A stretch of 50,419 bases of DNA from Alphaproteobacteria bacterium (GTDB lineage Bacteria; Pseudomonadota; Alphaproteobacteria; Acetobacterales; Acetobacteraceae). Shown piece after piece: positions 40,137 through 48,521 of this stretch. The translations under genes were made by a program, and so were the position numbers. The stretch's first letter is position 1, and each line of letters starts with the position of its first letter. The notes under the pieces are model-generated. The model saw only the letters and a program-made list of their open reading frames with translations, made no database searches and had not been told where the DNA came from. The stretch covers positions 1 through 50,419 of the forward strand of contig JAPLOI010000021.1 in assembly GCA_026400815.1 (NCBI GenBank), in the 5' to 3' direction.

Positions 40137-40232
40137 TGGCGGAGGAGAGCGGGAGTCGAACCCACCCGGGACTGCGTGGCGGCCCCAACCGGCTTTGAAG
40201 GCCGGCCGACCCACCGGGGCCGATTCTCCTCC
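40137..40232 (-). tRNA. selC: tRNA-Sec (UCA anticodon)
   Basis: 96 nt including an encoded CCA. It has an 8-bp acceptor stem (GGAGGAGA with TCTCCTCC), a long D arm and the anticodon loop CTTCAAA (anticodon TCA). A long variable arm begins TTGGGGCCGCCACG and the T arm is GTGGG-TTCGACT-CCCGC. The variable-arm and T-arm region is nearly identical to E. coli selC. This tRNA carries selenocysteine to UGA codons, so the organism should encode SelA, SelB, SelD and at least one selenoprotein elsewhere. Confidence 0.97.
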
Positions 40233-40239
40233 ACGTACG

Positions 40240-40245
40240 AGCATA
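40240..40245 (-). promoter_or_regulatory. Candidate -10 box of selC
   Basis: TATGCT in the minus sense, 7 nt before the first base of the mature tRNA, with TTGTGG 15 nt further upstream as a weak -35. The position would start transcription at or beside the mature 5' end. Confidence 0.35.
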
Positions 40246-40301
40246 CCCGAAATCCCCACGCCACAAAGTGCCACCGCGTGCCGTCCGTGCTAGCCTGGGG
40301 C

Positions 40302-40823
40302 ATGACCGTTGCCATCCCCACCCTGCTTACGCCCCGCCTCACCCTGCGTGCCCTGCGCGCCGAGGATCTCGACGCCTTCGCAGCCATGCACGCCAACCCC
40401 GACGTGATGAAAACGCTGGGCACCGGCGTGACCCGCACGCGGGCGGAAACCTGGGACATCATGGCCCGCATGCTCGGCCAGTGGGCGCTGCGCGGCTACG
40501 GCATGTTCGCGGTGGTGGAGAACAGCTCCGGCCGCTTCATCGGCCGCGCCGGTATCCTGCATCCCTATGAGTGGGAGGGACCGGAGCTGGCCTATGGGCT
40601 GGACCAGCCCTACTGGGGCCGCGGCTATGCCACCGAGGCCGCCAACATCCTGCATCGCTGGGCCTTCATCCAGCTGCAGATGCCCACGCTGGTCAGCTAC
40701 GTGCTGCCCGGCAACCAGGCCTCGCGCAATGTCCTGGAGAAGCTCGGCGCCTCCTGCCAGGGCATGACCAGGTTGTTCGGCACCGTGGATGCGGAACTCT
40801 GGCAGCACACCACGCCGGGCTAG
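40302..40823 (+). CDS. GNAT-family N-acetyltransferase (RimJ/RimL type)
   Basis: 173 aa. It starts LLTPRLTLRALRAEDLDAFAAMHAN, the standard opening of Acetyltransf_3 proteins, and continues with FAVVENSSGRFIGRAGILHP, ELAYGLDQPYWGRGYATEAA (acetyl-CoA-binding Q/RxxGxG/A-like loop) and NQASRNVLEKLGASCQG. Such enzymes acetylate protein N-termini, antibiotics or small molecules; the target is unknown. Only a weak GGGG precedes the ATG at 40302. It diverges from selC, and its stop overlaps the stop of the convergent DUF1491 gene. Confidence 0.9.
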   Translation: MTVAIPTLLTPRLTLRALRAEDLDAFAAMHANPDVMKTLGTGVTRTRAETWDIMARMLGQWALRGYGMFAVVENSSGRFIGRAGILHPYEWEGPELAYGLDQPYWGRGYATEAANILHRWAFIQLQMPTLVSYVLPGNQASRNVLEKLGASCQGMTRLFGTVDAELWQHTTPG

Positions 40824-41173
40824 ACGATCTTCCCCTCGAACGGCGGCAGCAGGTCCGGGCTCTCGAACTCCAGCACCCACAGATCAGGGTCGAAGCGCGT
40901 CTGCCGCTCCACATAGGCATCGGCCGCCGCCTGGTCCACGGGATCGGACCCGGTGGCGCGCATCCAGGCCGCCTCGCCGTCCGCGGTGCGCATCTGGCTC
41001 AGCACCGCCATGCCTTTCTTGCCGTGCAGCACCACCAGGATGCCGCCGGAATCCGGATCACCCTTGCGCAGCACCGCGCCGTAGCGCCCGGCCCCATTGC
41101 CCATGCGCAACGCCATCGACACCCAGATGCCGGCCTTGACCCGGGGCTCAGGCACGGGCCGTCGCTCCGCCAT
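40820..41173 (-). CDS. DUF1491 family protein
   Basis: 117 aa. PRVKAGIWVSMALR, LRKGDPDSGGILVVLHG, LSQMRTADGEAAWMRATG and ADAYVERQTRFDPDLWVLE are the conserved segments of DUF1491, a small cytoplasmic protein restricted mainly to Alphaproteobacteria and of unknown function. The start at 41173 overlaps the end of the upstream SDR gene by 26 nt. The 3' end overlaps the convergent GNAT stop by 4 nt, so the gene is fully embedded between its neighbours. Confidence 0.88.
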   Translation of the reverse strand: MAERRPVPEPRVKAGIWVSMALRMGNGAGRYGAVLRKGDPDSGGILVVLHGKKGMAVLSQMRTADGEAAWMRATGSDPVDQAAADAYVERQTRFDPDLWVLEFESPDLLPPFEGKIV

Positions 41174-41861
41174 CGATCGGGATCGCCTGGCCGGTGATGC
41201 TGCCGGCCCCCGCGCGCGCCAGGAATGCCACCATGTCTGCCACCTCCCACGGCGAGGCGATGCGCCCCACCGGCACGCCCGCCGCTGCTTCGTCCGCCGT
41301 GATGCCGATTTCGCCGAAACGCTGCGTGGCCATCTCGGTGTCCACCCAGCCAGGGCAGATCGCGTTCACCGTGATCCCCCGCGGCGCCGCCTGCATCGCC
41401 ATGGCGCGCGTCAGCCCGATCAACCCGTGCTTGGCCGCCACATAGGCGGGCTGGTCCGGCACCCCGCGCAGCCCGAGCACGGAGGAGATGTTGACGATCC
41501 GCCCGGTGCGATCCGGCAGGCGAGTCAGTGCCGCCCGGCTGCAATACCAGGCGCCGGTCAGGTTGGTGGCCAGGATGGCGTGCCACAGCGCATCGTCCGC
41601 GTCGTTGTCTTGCGCGCCCGCGAGCCCGGCATTGTTCACCAGCAGGTCCAGCTTCGGCAGCCCGGCGAAGAACGCATCCACCGCTGCCCGGTCCGTCACG
41701 TCCAGCTTGGCATAGGTCACGCCCCAGGGCAGGTCCGCGGCCGCCGAGCGCGCGGCCGCAATCACCCCAAACCCGTCCGACACCAGCCGCCGCGCGATCG
41801 CCAGCCCAATGCCGCGCGTGCCGCCGGTCACCACGGCCCATCGTGTCGTCGGCCCGTTCAT
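41148..41861 (-). CDS. SDR-family oxidoreductase (second of pair)
   Basis: 237 aa classical short-chain dehydrogenase. The cofactor loop is TGGTRGIG, the structural motif NNAG, the catalytic serine lies in NISSVLGL and the Tyr/Lys pair in YVAAK. FabG-like ICPGWVDTEM and the C-terminal GQAIPIDGGATARA are present. It reduces or oxidises an alcohol/ketone with NAD(P)H; the substrate is not evident. It overlaps the preceding SDR gene (ATGA at 41858-41861). Confidence 0.92.
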   Translation of the reverse strand: MNGPTTRWAVVTGGTRGIGLAIARRLVSDGFGVIAAARSAAADLPWGVTYAKLDVTDRAAVDAFFAGLPKLDLLVNNAGLAGAQDNDADDALWHAILATNLTGAWYCSRAALTRLPDRTGRIVNISSVLGLRGVPDQPAYVAAKHGLIGLTRAMAMQAAPRGITVNAICPGWVDTEMATQRFGEIGITADEAAAGVPVGRIASPWEVADMVAFLARAGAGSITGQAIPIDGGATARA

Positions 41862-42625
41862 GCTGCGGTTGTCCCGCCATCCACGGGGAACACCACGCCG
41901 GTCACGAAGCTCGCCGCATCGGAGGCCAGGAAGGCGATGGCCGCCGCGATCTCGCTGGGTGCGGCGAAGCGCCGCATTGGCACCGCCTGGGTGTAGGTGC
42001 TGGCAGAATCGCTCGGGAAGCGGTCCGGGTATTTGGCGGCGAGCTGGCCGATCACCTGATTGAGCATCACCGTATCCGTGCTGCCCGGCGCAATGGCGTT
42101 CACCCGCACGCCATGCGGCGCCCAATCGAGTGCGGCGGAACGCGATAGCTGCGCGATTGCCGCCTTGCTCGCGCCATAAGCGGCCGAGAGCGGCTTGCCG
42201 ATCAGCGCCTGGTCGGAGGCGACATTGATGATCGCGCCCTTGCCCCTGGCGATCATGCCCGGCAGCACCGCGCGCATCAGCGCGTAGGGGGCGAGGAAGT
42301 TCACCGCGAACACGCGCTGCACTTCGTCGAGGTTCGTCTCCAGCACGCTGCCCAGCACGGTGATCCCGGCGCAGTTCACCAGGATGTCCACCGGCCCGCC
42401 CGCGTCGATCAGCGCTGCCGCCCGTGCCTCCACGCTGGCGGCATCGGCCAGGTTGAACTCCGGCAGGTCCAGCCCGATCACCTCCGCCCCGTCGGCCGCG
42501 AACAATGCGGCCACCGCGCCGCCGATGCCGCCGCGATGGCCGGTCACGATCGCCCGGCGCCCGGCCAGGCCGAAGGAGATGGGGGCGAAGGGCCCGGAGG
42601 CTGGGTGCGGCGTGTCTGTGCTCAT
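41858..42625 (-). CDS. SDR-family oxidoreductase (first of pair)
   Basis: 255 aa. The cofactor loop is TGHRGGIG, with NCAG, a serine in NVASDQALIG and the catalytic YGASK. The end is TGVVFPVDGGTTAA. Asp-containing LDLPEFNLAD after the second strand suggests NAD(H) preference. The segment KYPDRFPSDSASTYTQAVPMRRFAAP is similar to SDRs of sugar or cyclic-alcohol catabolism. The ATG at 42625 follows GTGGGGG. It is translationally coupled to the second SDR, suggesting consecutive steps or a heteromer. Confidence 0.92.
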   Translation of the reverse strand: MSTDTPHPASGPFAPISFGLAGRRAIVTGHRGGIGGAVAALFAADGAEVIGLDLPEFNLADAASVEARAAALIDAGGPVDILVNCAGITVLGSVLETNLDEVQRVFAVNFLAPYALMRAVLPGMIARGKGAIINVASDQALIGKPLSAAYGASKAAIAQLSRSAALDWAPHGVRVNAIAPGSTDTVMLNQVIGQLAAKYPDRFPSDSASTYTQAVPMRRFAAPSEIAAAIAFLASDAASFVTGVVFPVDGGTTAA

Positions 42626-42675
42626 GCCCCCACAGTTGCGGCCGGCCTCGTGAAAGGCAAGACCGGTTGCATCCG

Positions 42676-44625
42676 TCACATCGCGACCGGCCGCAGCCGG
42701 CCCGCCAGCAGGGCAGGGCGCGCCAGGGGCGGCATCGCCTGCTCCCAATACAGCCCGGGCACCGCGGCCTCGATCTCCACCCGCCGCACGCCGGCCAGCA
42801 GGATCCGCCCGGCCCCGTCGGTCCAGCGATGGCCACCCTCCGTCGGGTGCCAGCCCTCGCCCAGCGCGGCGAGGTCCACCGCCTGCCCATCCAGCACCAG
42901 CCGCGTCACGCCCACGCCCAGCGGCCGGTGGTCGTCGCTGCCCGCGATCACGTGCGCCGGCACGAAAATGCGTGAATGCAGCAGCCCGGTCTGTGCGCCC
43001 GGCGGCAGCAGGAACACCGCCGGCCCCTCGCCGGGAAGCTGCGGCACCACGCGCCCGTCCACCTCCAGCGTCAGGCACGGGTTGTTCACCAGCCGGTGCC
43101 CCAGCGCGATGGCGCGGATCGCCAGCCGGTGCCGCACGGCGCTCAGCGCGGCCCCCTCCGTTACCAGCGGCGCGATGCCGGCGCGCTTCCAGATGTCGTG
43201 CGCGAAATCAGGATGCAACTGCACCTCGCCACCGCCATTGGCGAAGGCGCGGCGGTTGCCCGTATCCAGGTAGCTCTCCGCCGGCAGGCCCTCGGCCAGC
43301 AACACGGTATGGGTCGCCTCGCCCAGGCTGGTCTCGACCTCCACGTGGAAGTAGGTCACCTCGTCCGCCTCCTCCTGCAGGATCGTGGCGCCATTCAGCA
43401 GGTAGCGGGCGGGGATCAGGCCGCCATCCAGCAACAGCGCGTGGTCGGGCGAAAGCCACAGGTCGCGGATCGGCGCGCCGGGGCTGAAGGCACCTGCCCC
43501 GATGCGCACCGGCAGCACATCGCGTGGGCGCGGATGGCGCCGGCAATCCAGCGTGCGATGGCCGATCCAGCGCACCTTCAGCGTGGCGCCGAAGGCCGAC
43601 AGCACCTCGTCGCCGGGGTCCAGATCCTCCACCGCCACCGGCCCGTCCGGCGTGGCCAGGCGCGTGCCGGCGCGGAAGCAGGCGGCTTCGATCGGCGAGG
43701 ACAGGTCCAGCGCCGGGCCCGCGCCGGTGTTGAAGCTGTTGCTGCCCACGGTCGCGCTACCCAGCGCCACCTGGCCGGCGGAGATGTTCCAGAAGATGTT
43801 GCCGCTGATCGTGGCCGGGGCGTTGGCGCCGCCCACTGAGCTGTCGTTGCGCAGCAGCGTCGGCGGCCCCCCGGTGGCGTTGTTGATGAACACGTTCCCC
43901 GTCATCGAAAGGGTCGTGTTGTCGTAGGAGGGGAACAGCTCGCCGCCCAGGTGCACGAAGGTGCGGTTCTGCGCCTGCGCACCCTTCTCGATCACGTTGC
44001 CGGAGATGATCGCCGCCCCGCCATTCGGCAGGTCCACGGCATAGTTGCCAATCGTGTTCGGCCCGTCCTGGATGCGGTTATTGGTGACGATCGTCTCGCG
44101 CGCCCGGCTCTTGATCTCGTGGCCGCCCACGGGGTCGTGGAAATAGCTGTTGGTGATCGACAACTGCGCGATGTCGTTCACATAGATGTTGTGCGTGATC
44201 CCGTCGCCATTGCCGTTGTTGTTGAACTCGCTGAAGTCGATCGAGATCGTCCCGCCGGCGGAGGAGGCGGCGAGGATGCCGTTCTGGTTGTGGTGGAACC
44301 AGGAGCGGGTAATCGTCAGCGCCCCGCCCTCGTAGCGGATGCCCGCCCCGTTGCCGTCTGGCACGGTGGCGCCGGTGAACTCGATGTGGTCGAGCGTCAC
44401 GTTGGCATTGGTGGTCAGGATCGCCTTGCCGTTGGGCGGCTGGGCCACCGCCTGCAGCTTCGCCAGCCCGCCCACGCCCTGGATCGTCAGGTCGTGCCCG
44501 ATAGTGGCGAAATCGTTGGTGTAGGTGCCGGCATCGATCAGGATGGTATCCCCGGCCGACGACGCACCGACGGCCGCGGCCAGGGTGGAATAGGTCTTGC
44601 CGGCGCCAACGGTCAGCGTGGCCAT
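42676..44625 (-). CDS. Parallel beta-helix / Hint-domain fusion protein
   Basis: 649 aa. Residues about 1-310 are right-handed beta-helix repeats (TLTVGAGKTYSTLAAAV, TILIDAGTYTND, then Asn/Gly-rich coils such as ITNSYFHD and ISGNVIE), as in pectate-lyase-like adhesins or glycan lyases. At Cys316 a Hint_2 (hedgehog/intein) domain starts: ACFRAGTRLATPDGPVAVED, then LWLSPDHALLLDGGLIPA with the block-B His, ending near YLDTGNRRAFAN. About 180 further residues follow. Hint proteins can cleave themselves at the Cys. There is no N-terminal signal, so a type I-like secretion route is inferred. The ATG at 44625 has GGAGGAG 8 nt upstream. Confidence 0.88.
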   Translation of the reverse strand: MATLTVGAGKTYSTLAAAVGASSAGDTILIDAGTYTNDFATIGHDLTIQGVGGLAKLQAVAQPPNGKAILTTNANVTLDHIEFTGATVPDGNGAGIRYEGGALTITRSWFHHNQNGILAASSAGGTISIDFSEFNNNGNGDGITHNIYVNDIAQLSITNSYFHDPVGGHEIKSRARETIVTNNRIQDGPNTIGNYAVDLPNGGAAIISGNVIEKGAQAQNRTFVHLGGELFPSYDNTTLSMTGNVFINNATGGPPTLLRNDSSVGGANAPATISGNIFWNISAGQVALGSATVGSNSFNTGAGPALDLSSPIEAACFRAGTRLATPDGPVAVEDLDPGDEVLSAFGATLKVRWIGHRTLDCRRHPRPRDVLPVRIGAGAFSPGAPIRDLWLSPDHALLLDGGLIPARYLLNGATILQEEADEVTYFHVEVETSLGEATHTVLLAEGLPAESYLDTGNRRAFANGGGEVQLHPDFAHDIWKRAGIAPLVTEGAALSAVRHRLAIRAIALGHRLVNNPCLTLEVDGRVVPQLPGEGPAVFLLPPGAQTGLLHSRIFVPAHVIAGSDDHRPLGVGVTRLVLDGQAVDLAALGEGWHPTEGGHRWTDGAGRILLAGVRRVEIEAAVPGLYWEQAMPPLARPALLAGRLRPVAM

Positions 44626-45035
44626 CGCGGGGCTCCTCCAGCTTGCGGCCGCCCGCGGCGATAGGCTGCGGGCTGGCGGCATGTAATCCATAAGTGATTC
44701 GTAAGAATGCGTTGATGGAAACAAAAATCCATCCTGGCGTATGGCACTTTCTATGACGAATAGTTGAAGAGATGTCATCTGAAGAAATACATGAGAGGTG
44801 CCGTCACGTCAGAAATTCACTATCGTACGCCTAGAATGCTAGCATGCGTATAAAAATCAGCTTGGCATTGTTGAACGAAGCGCAGATGTTCCAGGAAATG
44901 ATGCATCCCGCCTGTGCCATTTTCGACAACCCCACCCGGCGCTGCCGTCACCCTCGTCCAGGCCGCCTCTCGACAAGCCCCGCCGCATGCCAACATTCTG
45001 GCCGAGCCAACAGCGACCAACCGGGGGACAAGGCG
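44626..45035. other. Divergent intergenic region
   Basis: 410 nt between the Hint gene and the ABC operon. The first 220 nt are AT-richer and probably carry both promoters; repeated GTAAT/GATGGAA-type stretches show no clear operator. I looked for a thiamine-pyrophosphate riboswitch before the NMT1/THI5-like gene and saw none of its conserved segments. The frame open from 44844 is unconserved before 45036. Confidence 0.55.
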
Positions 45036-46031
45036 ATGCGGCTGATCATCTTCGCACTGGGCATGCTGCTGGCCCTTGCCGCGCCGGGGCCGGCCCGCGC
45101 CCAGGCGCCGGAGCGCATCACCTTCGGGCTCGACTGGGTCGCCCAGGCTGAATACGGCGGCTACTACCAGGCCGTCGCCACCGGCCTCTACGCCCGGCGT
45201 GGCCTGCAGGTCACGATCCGCCAGGGCGGGCCGCAGGTGAACCACATGCAGCTGATGATCGCCGGGCAGATCGACTTCAACCTCGCCGGCGGCCGCGCCA
45301 TCGAATTCGCCGCCGAGGGCCTGCCCTACCTCGCCGTGGCCGCGATGTTCCAGAAGGAACCCGCGGTGCTGATCGCCCACCCCAACATGGGCAATGACAG
45401 CTTCGAGGCGCTGGTGGGCAAGCCCATCGCCATCGGCGCCGATACCCGCGCCGGCTGGTGGCGCTTCCTCGCCGCCCGCTTCGGCTACACGGAAAACCAG
45501 ATCCGGCCCTACACCTTCAACATGGCCCCCTTCATCATCAACCGGAACCTGATCCAGCAGGGCTACGTCTCCTCGGAGCCGTACCTGATCCAGAAGGAAT
45601 CCGGCATCGTGCCGCGCGTGCTGATGATCTCGGATGCCGGCTATCTCGGCTACGCCAACATCCTCACCACCTCCCGCCGCCTGGTGGACCAGAAGCCGGA
45701 TGTGGTGCAGCGCTTCATCGATGCCTCGATCGACGGCTGGTACTCCTACCTTTATGGGGACCCCACCCCGGCCTTCCGCATGATCCGCGAGGCCAACCCG
45801 GAGATGACCCAGGACCTGATCGACTACGGCTACAAGGTGATGAAGGAGCGCGGCATCGTCGATTCCGGCGATGCCCTCACGCTCGGCATCGGCGCCATGA
45901 CCGAGGCGCGCTGGAAGGCGTTCTACGAATCCCAGGTCGCCATCGGCATCCACAAGCCCGGCATCGACATCTCCCGCGCCTACACCACGCAGTTCGTGAA
46001 CAAGCGCGTGGGGATCGAGCTGAAGAAGTGA
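45036..46031 (+). CDS. NMT1/THI5-like ABC transporter substrate-binding protein
   Basis: 331 aa. A signal peptide (LIIFALGMLLALAAPGPARA) is followed by an NMT1/THI5 domain: ITFGLDWVAQAEYGGYYQAVATGLYARRGL, MIAGQIDFNLAGGRAIEFAAEGL and a late EARWKAFYESQVAIG. Relatives bind pyrimidine precursors of thiamine, nucleobases, nitrate or sulfonates in the periplasm. The neighbours favour a nucleobase-like ligand (inference). The ATG at 45036 follows AAGGCG and gives a clean signal peptide. The stop overlaps the next gene's GTG. Confidence 0.9.
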   Translation: MRLIIFALGMLLALAAPGPARAQAPERITFGLDWVAQAEYGGYYQAVATGLYARRGLQVTIRQGGPQVNHMQLMIAGQIDFNLAGGRAIEFAAEGLPYLAVAAMFQKEPAVLIAHPNMGNDSFEALVGKPIAIGADTRAGWWRFLAARFGYTENQIRPYTFNMAPFIINRNLIQQGYVSSEPYLIQKESGIVPRVLMISDAGYLGYANILTTSRRLVDQKPDVVQRFIDASIDGWYSYLYGDPTPAFRMIREANPEMTQDLIDYGYKVMKERGIVDSGDALTLGIGAMTEARWKAFYESQVAIGIHKPGIDISRAYTTQFVNKRVGIELKK

Positions 46032-46975
46032 GCGAAGCCGCCCCCTGGAAGGGCCTCGACACCACCCGCAAGCCGCATTTCATCGGCTACGACCAGGCCG
46101 AGCGCATGGTCGCCGCCCTGATGGACCGCGCCGCCGGCTGGAACCCCGATGCCGTGGTGGCCATCGTCCGCGGCGGCCTCGTGCCCGCCACCATGGCCGC
46201 CGCCATGCTCGCCTTGCCGCTGGCCATGGCGGGGTGGGACCGCAGATCCGGCCGCGTCACCTGGCTCGGCGAACGCCCGCGCGGCCGCTTGCTGGTTGTG
46301 GATGATTGCTGCGCCACCGGCGCCACCATGCGCGCCGTGCTGGCCGATTGCGCAGCCGCCGGCAGCGAAACCCTCTCGCTGACCATCGTCCACGACCCCG
46401 AGACCACCGGCTACGTGCCCGACCTCTCCCACCCCATGACGGACTACTTCCGCCTGCCCTGGGAACGCGGCGAGGCCACGCCCGCCGCCCGCGCCCGCCG
46501 CACCGGCGGCGAACCCGCCGACCGCGCCTTCGAAGCCCCCTTCATCGGCCTGGACCTCGACGGCATCTTCCTGCCCGACATCACCCGCGACGACTATGCC
46601 GCCGACCTCGAAGCCGCCCTGGCCCGCCGCGCCGAACTCACCCCCTTCGCCACCCTGCCGCATTTCTCGCCGGACCGCGCCGTGGTCATCACCGGCCGCC
46701 CGGATATCGACGAAGCCCCCACCCGCGCCTGGCTCGCCCGCCACGGCCATGGCGGCCTGCCGTTGCAGATGCGCCCCGCCGGCACCTCCACCGACCTGGA
46801 CAGCGTCGCCCGCTACAAGGCGGAAGCCGCCACGCGCTGGGGCTGCACCCATTTCGTGGAAAGCGAGCCGGAACAGGCCATCCGCATCGCCGCCCACGCC
46901 CCGCACCTCGTCGTCAGCTGGTGGTCCGCCGAGGAAGCCCGCCACTGGGTCGTCGGCGCCGCGATCCAGAGGTAG
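46028..46975 (+). CDS. Phosphoribosyltransferase-HAD phosphatase fusion
   Basis: 315 aa. The N-terminal half is a type I phosphoribosyltransferase: AVVAIVRGGLVPATMAAAML and the PRPP loop LLVVDDCCATGATM (Asp92 to Thr100). The C-terminal half is HAD-like: the nucleophile motif FIGLDLDGIF (Asp176, Asp178), then VVITGRPD, a lysine in ARYKAEAATRW and acidic FVESEPEQA. It could attach ribose-5-phosphate to an imported base and dephosphorylate a product, but both substrates are unknown. The GTG start overlaps the binding-protein stop (GTGA) and 12 nt separate it from the ATPase gene. Confidence 0.87.
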   Translation: MSEAAPWKGLDTTRKPHFIGYDQAERMVAALMDRAAGWNPDAVVAIVRGGLVPATMAAAMLALPLAMAGWDRRSGRVTWLGERPRGRLLVVDDCCATGATMRAVLADCAAAGSETLSLTIVHDPETTGYVPDLSHPMTDYFRLPWERGEATPAARARRTGGEPADRAFEAPFIGLDLDGIFLPDITRDDYAADLEAALARRAELTPFATLPHFSPDRAVVITGRPDIDEAPTRAWLARHGHGGLPLQMRPAGTSTDLDSVARYKAEAATRWGCTHFVESEPEQAIRIAAHAPHLVVSWWSAEEARHWVVGAAIQR

Positions 46976-46987
46976 CGGGGGGCAACG

Positions 46988-47728
46988 ATGACCCTCCTCT
47001 CCATCGAGTCCGTCGCCCGCCGCTTCCCCAACGGCACGGAGGCGCTGCGCGGCGCCAGCCTGTCCATCGCCCAGGGCGACTTCGTCGCCCTGCTCGGCCC
47101 CTCCGGTTGCGGCAAGTCCACCCTGTTGCGCCTGATCGCCGGCCTCGACGCCCCAAACGCCGGCGCCCTCCATTGGCAGGGTGGCCCGCCCGGCCCCGGC
47201 GAGATCGGCTTCGTCTTCCAGGATGCCACCCTGCTGCCCTGGGCCACGGCAGAGGAAAACGTCTGGCTCCCGCTCCGCTTGCGCGGCCTGTCGCGCGAGG
47301 CTGCCGAGCCGGCGATCCACGCCGCCCTCGCCCGCGTCGGCCTCCAGGGCTTCGAGGGCGCCCGCCCGCGCGAGCTTTCCGGCGGCATGCGCATGCGCGT
47401 TTCCCTCGCCCGCGCCCTGGTCGGCCGCCCGCGCGTGCTGCTGATGGACGAACCCTTCGCCGCGCTGGACGAATTCACCCGCCACGCCCTGCAAGACGAC
47501 CTGCTCGCCCTGTGGCGAGACACCGGCAGCACCATCGTCTTCGTCACCCACTCCATCTACGAGGCCGCCTTCCTCGCCCGCCGCATCGTGGTGATGACGC
47601 CCCGCCCCGGGCGCATCGCCACCGAGATCGCCTCCTCCCTGCCGCCCGCGCCCGCCACCCGCTTCACCCCGGAATACGGCGCCCTGGTCGCCGAGATCAC
47701 CGCCGTGCTGCGAAGTGCCGTGGCATGA
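46988..47728 (+). CDS. ABC transporter ATP-binding protein (nitrate/sulfonate/pyrimidine type)
   Basis: 246 aa. Walker A is GPSGCGKST, the Q-loop is GFVFQDATLLPWATAEENV, the signature is ELSGGMRMRVSLARAL, Walker B is LLMDEPFAALDEFTR and the switch His is in FVTHSIYEAAFLA. The LLPW and EFTR features place it with the SsuB/TauB/ThiZ group, consistent with the NMT1-type binding protein. It overlaps the permease gene by 4 nt (ATGA). Confidence 0.94.
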   Translation: MTLLSIESVARRFPNGTEALRGASLSIAQGDFVALLGPSGCGKSTLLRLIAGLDAPNAGALHWQGGPPGPGEIGFVFQDATLLPWATAEENVWLPLRLRGLSREAAEPAIHAALARVGLQGFEGARPRELSGGMRMRVSLARALVGRPRVLLMDEPFAALDEFTRHALQDDLLALWRDTGSTIVFVTHSIYEAAFLARRIVVMTPRPGRIATEIASSLPPAPATRFTPEYGALVAEITAVLRSAVA

Positions 47729-48474
47729 GCTGGCCCCCCACCATCGCCGGCCTGCTCGCCCTCGCCCTCTGGCAAGGTGCGGTCTGGGCCACTGGCGTGC
47801 CGGCCTATCTGGTGCCCGGCCCCATCGCCATCGTGCAGGCCTTCCTCGCCGCGCCGGGCTTCCTGCTGCTCTCGCTCGCCTCCACCCTGGTGGTGACCTT
47901 CACGGCACTCGCCGTCTCCACCGTGCTCGGCGTTTCGCTGGCCATCGCCATCACCGCCAGCCGCTGGGCCCGCGCCGCCATCGAGCCCTGGGCCGTGGCG
48001 CTGCAGGTGACGCCCATCGTCGCCATCGCGCCCCTAGTCATCGCCTGGGTCGGCGAGCCCTTCGCCGCCCTGGTCGCCTGCGCCACCATCGTCGCCTTCT
48101 TCCCGATCTTCTCCAGCACCGCGATCGGCCTGGCTTCGCCGCCGCCCGAACTGCTGGACCTGTTCCGCCTGAATGGCGCCAGCCGCTGGGCCACGCTGCG
48201 CCTGCTGCGCCTGCCCGCGGCACTGCCCTACTTCCTCGCCGGCCTGCGCATCTCCGGCGGCCTCGCGCTCGTGGGCGCCGTGGTGGCCGAATTCGTCGCC
48301 GGCGCCGGCGGCTTCGCCTCGGGCCTGGCCTACCGCATCCTCGAATCCGGCTACCGCCTGCAGATCCCGCGCATGTTCGCCGCCCTGGTGCTGCTCTCGC
48401 TCGCCGGCATCGCCATCAACGCCGCCCTCTCCACCCTCGGCCGCCTCTTGCTGCGGCGCCGCGGGGAGGCTTGA
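47725..48474 (+). CDS. ABC transporter permease (SsuC/ThiX type)
   Basis: 249 aa, six predicted helices, binding-protein-dependent transport system inner membrane component. The segment ALQVTPIVAIAPLVIAWVGEPF and the EAA loop ELLDLFRLNGASRWATLRLLRLPAALP are typical of this family. It should form a homodimer with two copies of the preceding ATPase. The ATG at 47725 overlaps the ATPase stop. It is the last of four coupled genes. Confidence 0.93.
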   Translation: MSWPPTIAGLLALALWQGAVWATGVPAYLVPGPIAIVQAFLAAPGFLLLSLASTLVVTFTALAVSTVLGVSLAIAITASRWARAAIEPWAVALQVTPIVAIAPLVIAWVGEPFAALVACATIVAFFPIFSSTAIGLASPPPELLDLFRLNGASRWATLRLLRLPAALPYFLAGLRISGGLALVGAVVAEFVAGAGGFASGLAYRILESGYRLQIPRMFAALVLLSLAGIAINAALSTLGRLLLRRRGEA

Positions 48475-48521
48475 ACCCGCGCCCCCACGCTGCCAAAACC
48501 GCGCCAGCCAACGAGGACCGC

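Noticed and set aside
44880-45035. Thiamine-pyrophosphate riboswitch before the NMT1/THI5-like gene
   Set aside because: The conserved CUGAGA and ACCUGAU-type segments and the expected stems are absent.
46306-47724. Long plus-strand frame running from inside the phosphoribosyltransferase-HAD gene to the permease start
   Set aside because: Only the part from 47725 encodes the permease; the upstream Arg/Pro/His-rich translation is out of frame with two well-supported genes.
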